7,836 nucleotides of DNA. Origin: Anaerolineales bacterium (GTDB lineage: Bacteria > Chloroflexota > Anaerolineae > Anaerolineales > DRMV01). Position 1 is the stretch's first letter. Every line of letters starts with the position of its first letter. The notes below the pieces were generated by a model. It saw only the letters and a program-made list of their open reading frames with translations. It was not told the origin of the DNA and made no database searches. Shown one piece after another: positions 1 through 5,038 of this stretch. The translations under genes and the position numbers were made by a program. Location: NCBI GenBank assembly GCA_015494815.1, contig WGAK01000195.1:1-7836 (forward strand). Direction: 5' to 3'.

Positions 1-75
1 CCACTTGGACGAGGTGGTGCGGCAGCCGATGCAGGTGCGCTGCGGGATATGCTTGCCGCGTCGCCGTCGAGCCAC
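1..75 (-). CDS. ylxR: YlxR-family RNA-binding protein, N-terminal part only
   Basis: Only the first 25 codons lie in the window; the gene continues past the left edge. The peptide starts V(M)ARRRRGKHIPQRTCIGCR, and the CIGCR motif (residues 15-19) after a basic I-P-x-R-T stretch is the hallmark of the YlxR/DUF448 family. These are small nucleic-acid-binding proteins (about 90-100 residues) usually encoded between nusA and infB. The start is GTG at 75-73, with GGGGAGG at 88-82 six bases upstream; no in-frame ATG is available. It begins 19 bases after the nusA stop on the same strand, so it is almost certainly co-transcribed with nusA, and infB would be expected further left. Seen: motif, ribosome binding site, spacing. 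Known: family and usual neighbourhood. Molecular function in this organism is inferred. Confidence 0.88.
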   Translation of the reverse strand, partial: MARRRRGKHIPQRTCIGCRTTSSKW

Positions 76-94
76 GGCTCACCTCCCCAGACGC

Positions 95-2119
95 CTACCA
101 GTCTTCCCAATCGCCGTCCCCCCGTTTGCGGCGTCGGGTCACGAAATAGTCACCCTCTTCGTCCATGTCCAATTCCACATAGCGGCGCTTCTTGCGCTTC
201 TTCTTTTTCTTCTTGCCCGTGGGCGGCGGGACAGACGGCTCTTCCTCGCCGACCTCTTCCGTGTCCAGGGCCTCGGGGGCACGCCCCAAGAGCCGCTCGG
301 CCGAGAACAACTCTTCCAGGGCCTGCGCGGGCTCGGCTTCGGGCTGCTCGGCCGGTGTCTCGGGCTCGGTCTCGGCCGGAGGCAGGGGTTCGGCTTCGGC
401 CACCAGCAGGTCGGCCAGGGCAGGCGTGGGTTGCGGCTCGGCCTCGGGCTCGGGCGCCGGGGCCGCGGGTTCTTCGGCCGGGGCCGCGGGTTCGGGCTCC
501 ACCTCGGCCGGGGCTTCTTCCTCGCCTGCGGCTTCGGCTTCGAGCGCGGCGGCCTCCGCGGCTTCGGCTTCGGCCTCGGCCGCGCGGGCGGCTTCTTCGG
601 CCGCGGCTTCGGCCGCGTGCTCGGTCAGATAAGCCTCCACGGCCTGCTCGATGGTCTCCATGGTGCGCGGGCCAACGCCTTGCAGGGCCAGGATGGCATC
701 CCGGTCGCGACGCAACGCGAGGATGAGGTCGCCCACGCTGTGGTAACCGGCTTCGGTGAGGGTCATGATGAGCCGCGGGGTCAGCCCCAACATGTCCAGC
801 GGCGTGTCGAAGGCCGCCTCGGGGATGCCCCGGCGCAACTCGGCCAGGGCCGCGGCTTCGGCTTCGCGGCGGGCGCGCAATTGGGCCATCATGCCCCGCT
901 CCACCCGGTCCACGAATTGGGCCAGGGTATGGTATTCCTCGGGCGTCAGCGGCCGGCCGGCCTCTTTCTTCTCCAAGATGGCCTCGACTTCTTCGAGGAT
1001 GTCTCGCTCCGCGGCCAGGATATCGGCGAATTCTTCGGCCCGATAGAGTTTGTCCAGGGCATCGCGGGCGGCTTCGGAGACGCTCTTGATGTCAATGCGC
1101 CAACGGGTGAGTTTGGCGGCCAGGCGCACGTTCTGCCCTTCCCGGCCGATGGCCAGGCTCAGTTGGTCTTCGGGCACCACGACCACGGCCGTGCGAGGGC
1201 CGTCCCCCTCTTGCAGATAGACGCCCAAAACCCGCGCCGGGCTGAGCGCCTTGGCGATGAACACCGCGGGGTTGGGGTCCCACTGGATGACATCAATCTT
1301 TTCGTTGTGCAGTTCGCGCATGATGGTCTGGATGCGGGAGCCCCGAATGCCCACGCACGCGCCCACGGGGTCAATGTTGGGCGCGATGGCCGAGACGGCC
1401 ACCTTCGAGCGACGCCCGGCCTCGCGCGCCACGGCCCGAATTTCTACCTCGCCGCGCTGAATTTCGGGCACTTCCTCTTCCAGCAGCCGCTTGAGGAAGT
1501 TGGGATGGGCTCGCGAGAGCAGGATGTACGGCCCGCGGTTGGTCATTTCCACATCCAAGAGCAGGGCCCGCAGGCGGTCGTGCATTTGAAAGCGCTCGCC
1601 GGGGATTTGCTCTTTGCGGGGCATATGGCCTTCGGCCCGCTTGTCCAGGGCAATCACGATTTCGGCGGGGCTGATGGCTTGCACCCGGCCGTGGATGATT
1701 TCGCCCTTGAGTTGGCTGAAGTATTCGTATTGCATCTGCCGCTCGGCGTCTTGCAGGCGCTGTTTGATGACCTGGCGGCTGACCTGCGCGGCAATGCGGC
1801 CGAAGGTGGAAGGGTTCATGGGCACCATGACGATGTCGCCCACCTGGGCATCGGGCTGGAATTGCCGCGCTTCGTCAAGGGCGATTTCGGTACGGTGGTC
1901 CTGCACCTCGTCCACGACCTCTTTTTCCACCAGCAGGGTGATGCGGCCGTTGGGCAGGTCGAATTCCACTTCCACCTGCTGGGAACCCGGCGCGTTGTAA
2001 ATCTTGCGGTACGCCGCGACCAGCGCATCGCGCAAGGCTTCGAGGATGCGCTCGGGGGGCAATTCCCGACTCTGGGTCAATTCGTTGAAAGCCAGCAAAA
2101 CCTCACTGCTTTTGGCCAT
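95..2119 (-). CDS. nusA: Transcription termination/antitermination factor NusA with long acidic tail
   Basis: Cytoplasmic RNA polymerase-binding factor that modulates pausing, intrinsic and Rho-dependent termination and antitermination. The 674-residue product shows the NusA order: N-terminal polymerase-binding domain (about 1-128), S1 domain (about 135-200, opening GEIIHGRV), KH1 (GIRG loop at 257-260) and KH2 (GREG loop at 325-328). A helix-hairpin-helix-like segment follows at about 440-498, containing LQGVGPRTMETI. Usual NusA proteins have about 350-500 residues. The excess here is a low-complexity Ala/Glu/Pro tail (about 499-630) followed by a lysine/arginine block (636-646) and a mixed-charge end, GDGDWEDW. 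The start is ATG at 2119, with GGGAG at 2128-2132 eight bases upstream. It lies 81 bases downstream of an initiator tRNA and 19 bases upstream of ylxR; rimP, often the gene before nusA, is not there. Identity is secure; the role of the tail is unknown. Confidence 0.97.
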   Translation of the reverse strand: MAKSSEVLLAFNELTQSRELPPERILEALRDALVAAYRKIYNAPGSQQVEVEFDLPNGRITLLVEKEVVDEVQDHRTEIALDEARQFQPDAQVGDIVMVPMNPSTFGRIAAQVSRQVIKQRLQDAERQMQYEYFSQLKGEIIHGRVQAISPAEIVIALDKRAEGHMPRKEQIPGERFQMHDRLRALLLDVEMTNRGPYILLSRAHPNFLKRLLEEEVPEIQRGEVEIRAVAREAGRRSKVAVSAIAPNIDPVGACVGIRGSRIQTIMRELHNEKIDVIQWDPNPAVFIAKALSPARVLGVYLQEGDGPRTAVVVVPEDQLSLAIGREGQNVRLAAKLTRWRIDIKSVSEAARDALDKLYRAEEFADILAAERDILEEVEAILEKKEAGRPLTPEEYHTLAQFVDRVERGMMAQLRARREAEAAALAELRRGIPEAAFDTPLDMLGLTPRLIMTLTEAGYHSVGDLILALRRDRDAILALQGVGPRTMETIEQAVEAYLTEHAAEAAAEEAARAAEAEAEAAEAAALEAEAAGEEEAPAEVEPEPAAPAEEPAAPAPEPEAEPQPTPALADLLVAEAEPLPPAETEPETPAEQPEAEPAQALEELFSAERLLGRAPEALDTEEVGEEEPSVPPPTGKKKKKKRKKRRYVELDMDEEGDYFVTRRRKRGDGDWEDW

Positions 2120-2164
2120 CCTGCTTTCTCCCGGCGAAGAGGGGGTGCGTGGGGCAACCTACAA

Positions 2165-2195
2165 CAAGAGCCGCAGGCCCTACCTGCGGCTCTTG
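2165..2195 (-). terminator. Strong hairpin between tRNA-fMet and nusA (leaky terminator or processing site)
   Basis: Perfect 13-bp inverted repeat: CAAGAGCCGCAGG at 2165-2177 and CCTGCGGCTCTTG at 2183-2195, with a 5-base loop. It starts five bases beyond the tRNA 3' end. Read on the minus strand it is followed by TTGTAGGTTG, only a weak U-tract, so complete termination is doubtful. No obvious separate promoter lies between it and nusA. Read-through from the tRNA promoter with partial termination or nuclease processing is the simplest inference. It could also protect the 3' end of the tRNA precursor. Confidence 0.7.
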
Positions 2196-2200
2196 CCAGG

Positions 2201-2272
<72 letters not shown>

Positions 2273-2298
2273 ACGCGTGCTTGCTCAAGCCAGCGGGG

Positions 2299-2327
2299 AT
2301 TATAGCACAGCCTCCGCGTGAAGTCAA
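2299..2327 (-). promoter_or_regulatory. Sigma-70 type promoter of the tRNA-fMet/nusA operon
   Basis: On the minus strand TTGACT (2327-2322) and TATAAT (2304-2299) are separated by exactly 17 bases. A start near 2292 would give a leader of about 20 bases before the mature tRNA 5' end. The bases just after the -10 box are CCCCGC, a GC-rich discriminator of the kind seen at stringently controlled stable-RNA promoters. A perfect 12-bp palindrome (2329-2340) lies one base upstream of the -35 box. Confidence 0.85.
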
Positions 2328-2328
2328 C

Positions 2329-2340
2329 CGCCGCGCGGCG
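2329..2340. repeat. GC-only 12-bp palindrome next to the -35 box
   Basis: CGCCGCGCGGCG is a perfect palindrome one base upstream of the tRNA-operon -35 hexamer. It could be an operator or simply a product of high GC content; nothing else in the sequence decides this. Confidence 0.4.
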
Positions 2341-2406
2341 TGCGAATGTTGCCGGGGGAGGGTATGTCAAGTGCGACCTACTTGTCCGCGGCAAGCATCC
2401 TTGCAT

Positions 2407-2530
2407 GTGTCATGGCGAGGACGCGCAGCGTCCGAAGCAATCTCCTGATGCCGTCAGATAGGAGCCCATGTCACCTCGCCTGAGGCCCAGACCCGCGCGC
2501 TTCGCTCCCTGGGGCTTCTCGCCATGACAC
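2407..2530. repeat. MITE-like element with 13-bp terminal inverted repeats
   Basis: The ends are perfect 13-bp inverted repeats: GTGTCATGGCGAG at 2407-2419 and CTCGCCATGACAC at 2518-2530. The interior folds into small hairpins such as GACGC/GCGTC (2420-2432) and CCTC/GAGG (2474-2485), and contains CCGAAGCAATCTCC (2432-2445). The combination of a TCATxGCGAG start, an internal GCGCAGCG hairpin and a GAAGCAATCTC end resembles a short interspersed repeat I recall from several bacterial phyla, including Chloroflexota. The right half looks like a second, diverged copy in opposite orientation. There is no coding capacity and no clear target-site duplication. The structure is seen; mobility and copy number are inference. 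Confidence 0.6.
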
Positions 2531-2670
2531 GCCAAAGGCGTCTGGCCTTGTTCAACGCCCAGCGCGCCCACGCTTCCAAAGTCGCCTCTGGCCCCGCACG
2601 CCAAGGCCGCCCGTTCACGGCTTTCGGCAACTTCTGCATGCCCCCAGGCGGCAGCCAGCGGGCAGCACTC

Positions 2671-2680
2671 AAAAAATTTT
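2671..2680 (+). promoter_or_regulatory. A/T tract, possible UP element
   Basis: AAAAAATTTT lies about 45-54 bases upstream of the predicted transcription start, which is where the RNA polymerase alpha subunit contacts UP elements. Such a tract stands out in this GC-rich sequence. Confidence 0.45.
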
Positions 2681-2689
2681 GGCCTGCCC

Positions 2690-2718
2690 TTGACATTGTA
2701 GAACATTTGTTCTACAAT
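2690..2718 (+). promoter_or_regulatory. Consensus sigma-70 promoter of the membrane protein gene
   Basis: A perfect TTGACA (2690-2695) and TACAAT (2713-2718) are separated by exactly 17 bases. The predicted start near 2725 gives a leader of about 60 bases before the ATG at 2784. The spacer and -10 box are part of a perfect dyad, so a bound repressor would block polymerase. Such a strong core promoter with a built-in operator suggests tight repression and strong induction. Confidence 0.88.
2695..2718. promoter_or_regulatory. LexA/DinR-type (SOS box) operator dyad
   Basis: Perfect inverted repeat with 11-bp arms, ATTGTAGAACA (2695-2705) and TGTTCTACAAT (2708-2718), around a TT centre. Its core AGAAC-ATTT-GTTCT fits GAAC-N4-GTTC, the LexA/DinR box known from Firmicutes, Actinobacteria and close variants in cyanobacteria. 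It covers the spacer and -10 hexamer, the classic position for repression. That LexA is the repressor is inferred from the core; no lexA gene is in the window, and another dyad-binding regulator cannot be excluded. Confidence 0.75.
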
Positions 2719-2783
2719 GAAAGCCCACCGACGCTTCGTCCACCTATTGGCTCGGTTTTGCGTTTCTCTACAGGAGGTCAATC

Positions 2784-3494
2784 ATGCGTCCCCGATGGTC
2801 CATCCCGTTTCGTTCCGACCAGGTCTTCGGCACGCTCATCCTGGTGGCGCTCTTCGCGTTCGAAATCTTCAACTACAGCACCACCGACTTCGCCCTGCAC
2901 GACCTGTTGGGCGACCTGGCCTTCATGGGCATCAAATGGTCCACCATCCTGGCCATCGCTTTCTGCGGCATTGACTTCGCCGGCATCGCCCGCCTCTTTA
3001 CTCATCAAGACGAAGAGCCCACCGAGACCTGGTATCTGTTGGGGGCCTGGCTGCTGGCGGCCAGCATGAATGCCATGCTCACCTGGTGGGGCGTGAGCGT
3101 GGCGCTGTTGGAGCATGTCCCCGCGGGCGCCAGTGTGCTGGGCACGCAGACGGTAAGCAAAATCATCCCCGTGTTCGTGGCCATTCTGGTGTGGCTGGTG
3201 CGGGTGCTCCTCATCGGCACCATCTCGCTGGCCGGGCCGCGACTGTTCGGTGGCTGGGCCCCGACGACTCCGGCGCCCACCCGCCGCCGGGTCGCCAGCA
3301 CCACCCGTCGCGCGCCCGTGCGCGCGGCCACGGTGCGGGCGCGCGCGGCCGCGGCCGACCCTTACCCCACCAGCAGCCGACGGGTGCCGGTGGATGTGCC
3401 CTCGCGGCCGCGGGTGGTGGCCGAGCCGGTCTACGAGCCGGTTAACGCGGCCGCGCCCGGCGGTACGGGGCCCCGCTCCACGCGCTTCGTGTAA
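2784..3494 (+). CDS. Unrecognised four-helix membrane protein with basic tail, probably SOS-regulated
   Basis: I do not recognise this 236-residue protein. It has about four hydrophobic segments: roughly 13-30, 44-70, 84-110 and 126-150. The second runs through the polar-containing ILAIAFCGIDFAGIARL. There is no cleavable signal peptide; the N-terminus is short and basic (MRPRWSIPFR). Residues 158-236 form a disordered-looking tail rich in Pro, Ala, Thr and Arg, strongly basic at about 167-200, which probably faces the cytoplasm by the positive-inside rule. The start is ATG with AGGAGGT (2772-2778) five bases upstream, about 60 bases after a strong promoter overlapped by a LexA-type dyad. It is monocistronic, ending in a hairpin shared with the convergent gene. 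By analogy with other SOS-induced membrane proteins, a damage-response or division-control role is conceivable, but this is only inference. The coding call is firm; the function is unknown. Confidence 0.88.
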   Translation: MRPRWSIPFRSDQVFGTLILVALFAFEIFNYSTTDFALHDLLGDLAFMGIKWSTILAIAFCGIDFAGIARLFTHQDEEPTETWYLLGAWLLAASMNAMLTWWGVSVALLEHVPAGASVLGTQTVSKIIPVFVAILVWLVRVLLIGTISLAGPRLFGGWAPTTPAPTRRRVASTTRRAPVRAATVRARAAAADPYPTSSRRVPVDVPSRPRVVAEPVYEPVNAAAPGGTGPRSTRFV

Positions 3495-3536
3495 AGGGCA
3501 CGGGGCTCGTCCGCCCGGCCGCGTGGGGCGGCATGA

Positions 3537-3580
3537 CCGTGGCTTCCTCGGGCCAGCCCGGCCGTCAGAGGAAGCCACGG
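3537..3580. terminator. Hairpin between convergent genes, candidate bidirectional terminator
   Basis: Perfect 13-bp arms, CCGTGGCTTCCTC (3537-3549) and GAGGAAGCCACGG (3568-3580), enclose an 18-base GC-rich loop that can itself pair. It sits between the stop of the plus-strand membrane protein (3494) and the stop of the minus-strand dehydrogenase (3585), where a shared terminator is expected. No T-tract follows on either strand, so it may act as an RNA-stabilising or Rho-assisted end rather than a classical intrinsic terminator. Confidence 0.65.
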
Positions 3581-3584
3581 CGCG

Positions 3585-4772
3585 TCAGGCGCTCTCGGTG
3601 GGGAGAAAAGTGCGGGTCTCGCGAATGGCAATGCCGCGCGCCCGCAAGGCATCCAACACCGCCTCGGGTGGCACGGCAATCTCCTGCGGATGCGCGCCCG
3701 GCGGCACATCTCCCCGAGCCTGGAAGATGCTCATCACCGCGCAGTGCCAGCCCGTCAGGCGCTCCATCGCCCGAAAGCCCGTGGCCGGGTCATAGGTGTC
3801 CAGCACATCCAACACCCAGCGCGCCGGTCGGCCCTGGTGGATGCCTTCGCCGATGACCCGAATGACCGCCAGGTCGGGCTCGTCGGGCCGGGCCCGAATT
3901 TGCGGCTCCAGCAGCGCGTGATACACGGCCCGCGGTACCACTTCCCGGCCGTTCACGGTCAGCGGTTCCTCTGAAAACAGGCCCAACTGTTTGAAGGCCC
4001 GAAACCATTCGTAATGGCCGGGGTAGCGCAAGGTTTTGTTGACATAGGTCTGCAGGCGGTCCTGAAAGGTCCAGGGCGCGGTGGAGGCGCCCCCGGTGGT
4101 GATGAAGGCCTCCAGTTCACCCACGGGCTCGATGGTGAGCCGCTCGTACTGGGTCAGGCCCTCCACTTCCACCAGGCGACCGTCCATGAGCAGCACCGTC
4201 GTGCCCGCGTACTCGTTGGTCAAGCCGTTGATATGGAAGGTGAGGGCGTAATTCCAGGGCGGACGCGGGTGTTGGGGCAAGCCGCCGTCATAAATGCGCA
4301 CATGCCGGGGCTGGTCCATGTGGGCCACGATGTAGGCCCCTAAGGTATTGATGAGACCGGGGCCCATGCCGCAATCGGGCACGATGCTCACCCCCGCGGC
4401 CCGGGCCTGGGCGTCCAGGTCCAACTGCTGCCACACCGTGGGCGTATGCCCGCCCATGTCGCACCAGTGGGTGCCCGCGGCCACGGCCGCGCGGGTCAGG
4501 GCCAGGTTGTAGACGAAGGGCACCGCGCTCAGCGCGGCATCGGCCTCGGCGAGCAACGCCTGCACCGCGTCCAGGTCGGTGACATCCACCGTGCGGGGCT
4601 GGGCCACCGTGCGGCCGACCAACGCGTTGACCCGGGCGGCGGCCTGCGCGGCCCGGTCGGCATCCCGGTCGGCCAGCAACACGCGCCGCGCGTCGCCGTG
4701 GCGGGCCAGGTCATAGGCCGCAGCCGTGCCCTGCCGCCCCGCGCCCAACACCGCGTAGGTCCACGGGCTCAT
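3585..4772 (-). CDS. Saccharopine/lysine dehydrogenase-like NAD(P)-dependent oxidoreductase
   Basis: A soluble 395-residue enzyme of the saccharopine dehydrogenase superfamily, most like the short L-lysine 6-dehydrogenase-type members (about 380-400 residues). The N-terminus is a Rossmann fold with GAGRQG at 10-15. The acidic D35 at the end of the second strand favours NAD over NADP. Further family landmarks are WCDMGG (103-108), PDCGMGPG (132-139) and a catalytic/C-terminal domain with INGLTNEYAG (181-190), VGELEAF and KTLRYPGHYEWF. Such enzymes oxidise lysine or related amino acids, or act in carboxynorspermidine-type chemistry; the substrate cannot be fixed from sequence alone. The start is ATG at 4772, 14 bases after a small YtxH-like gene on the same strand, with a weak GAGG at 4778-4781, so translation may be coupled. 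The gene is complete, with no sign of damage. The fold is secure; the reaction is inferred. Confidence 0.88.
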   Translation of the reverse strand: MSPWTYAVLGAGRQGTAAAYDLARHGDARRVLLADRDADRAAQAAARVNALVGRTVAQPRTVDVTDLDAVQALLAEADAALSAVPFVYNLALTRAAVAAGTHWCDMGGHTPTVWQQLDLDAQARAAGVSIVPDCGMGPGLINTLGAYIVAHMDQPRHVRIYDGGLPQHPRPPWNYALTFHINGLTNEYAGTTVLLMDGRLVEVEGLTQYERLTIEPVGELEAFITTGGASTAPWTFQDRLQTYVNKTLRYPGHYEWFRAFKQLGLFSEEPLTVNGREVVPRAVYHALLEPQIRARPDEPDLAVIRVIGEGIHQGRPARWVLDVLDTYDPATGFRAMERLTGWHCAVMSIFQARGDVPPGAHPQEIAVPPEAVLDALRARGIAIRETRTFLPTESA

Positions 4773-4786
4773 GGCCGCCTCGCGGC

Positions 4787-5011
4787 TCAGGCTTCGTCGG
4801 CCGCGCCGCGGCGCAGCACGATGAGTTCCTCTTCCAGTCGCCGGCGCTCCATCTCACCCGCCCGGCGGATTTCCTCCCACAAGGCCTGCACCCGAGCCCG
4901 CACCTGGTCGCGCACCTCATCGCCCGGCTCGGGGGCATAGAGCAGAGCCAAAATCCCGCCGACCACGGCCCCTAAGGTCATTCCTGTGATAAAATACGCC
5001 AACCGTCGCAT
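4787..5011 (-). CDS. YtxH-like small membrane protein
   Basis: A 74-residue protein with one N-terminal membrane helix (about 5-26, ending ILALLYAPEPG) followed by a highly charged, probably helical or coiled-coil segment rich in Arg and Glu (30-70). The pattern glycine-rich helix, (L/F)xAPxxG, then DExRxxx is that of YtxH-domain proteins, which are small, stress-linked in Bacillus, and of unknown biochemical role. The start is ATG at 5011 with AGGAGGG (5017-5023) five bases upstream. The same frame stays open far upstream, but that stretch is antisense to the EamA gene and is not coding. It is first in a two-gene unit with the dehydrogenase and divergent from the transporter gene, with only 27 bases between start codons. 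Family assignment rests on pattern only. Confidence 0.8.
   Translation of the reverse strand: MRRLAYFITGMTLGAVVGGILALLYAPEPGDEVRDQVRARVQALWEEIRRAGEMERRRLEEELIVLRRGAADEA
4987..4995 (+). promoter_or_regulatory. Possible extended -10 promoter for the EamA gene
   Basis: TGATAAAAT fits the extended -10 form TGn-TAAAAT (hexamer 4990-4995) and lies inside the first codons of the divergent YtxH-like gene. A start near 5002 would give a leader of about 37 bases. No good -35 hexamer is visible at the right distance, so this is tentative. Confidence 0.35.
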
Positions 5012-5028
5012 CGTTGCCCTCCTACGCG

Positions 5029-5038
5029 GGGTATACCC
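5029..5038. repeat. 10-bp palindrome in the divergent start region
   Basis: GGGTATACCC is a perfect palindrome directly before the EamA ATG and within the 27 bases between divergent start codons. It could be a regulator half-site or chance. It leaves no room for a normal ribosome binding site for the plus-strand gene apart from the weak GGGG at 5028-5031. Confidence 0.4.

Larger units (their letters stand above)
2341..2689. other. Intergenic region without a convincing gene
   Basis: About 350 bases separate the tRNA-operon promoter from the promoter at 2690. Short open frames on both strands look non-coding: they have no ribosome binding site, no recognisable product, and they run through inverted repeats. 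The region holds a small hairpin, GCAAG/CTTGC with a CATC loop (2391-2404), then a MITE-like inverted-repeat element (2407-2530), then a GC-rich stretch with a further small hairpin, CGCC/GGCG (2530-2540). It ends in the A/T tract in front of the SOS-type promoter. It looks like old repeat-derived DNA. Confidence 0.6.

Noticed and set aside
2368..2384. CAAGT/ACTTG inverted repeat around GCGACCT
   Set aside because: The stem is only 5 bp, and the resemblance to known repeats is too weak to support a feature.
2533..2596. Imperfect direct repeat CAAAGGCGTCTGGCC / CAAAGTCGCCTCTGGCC
   Set aside because: There are several mismatches and an indel between two copies only; this is likely chance or decayed repeat DNA.
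2410..2781. Minus-strand frames of 123 and 80 codons in the intergenic region
   Set aside because: They cross the SOS-type operator and the MITE-like repeat, have no ribosome site and no recognisable sequence.
2524..3069. 181-codon plus-strand frame starting in the intergenic region
   Set aside because: It starts inside the inverted repeat end, spans the promoter and operator and then overlaps the membrane protein gene in another frame.
2778..3578. 266-codon minus-strand frame over the membrane protein gene
   Set aside because: It is an Arg/Gly/Pro-rich shadow with no ribosome site, while the plus strand has a promoter, a ribosome site and plausible membrane helices.
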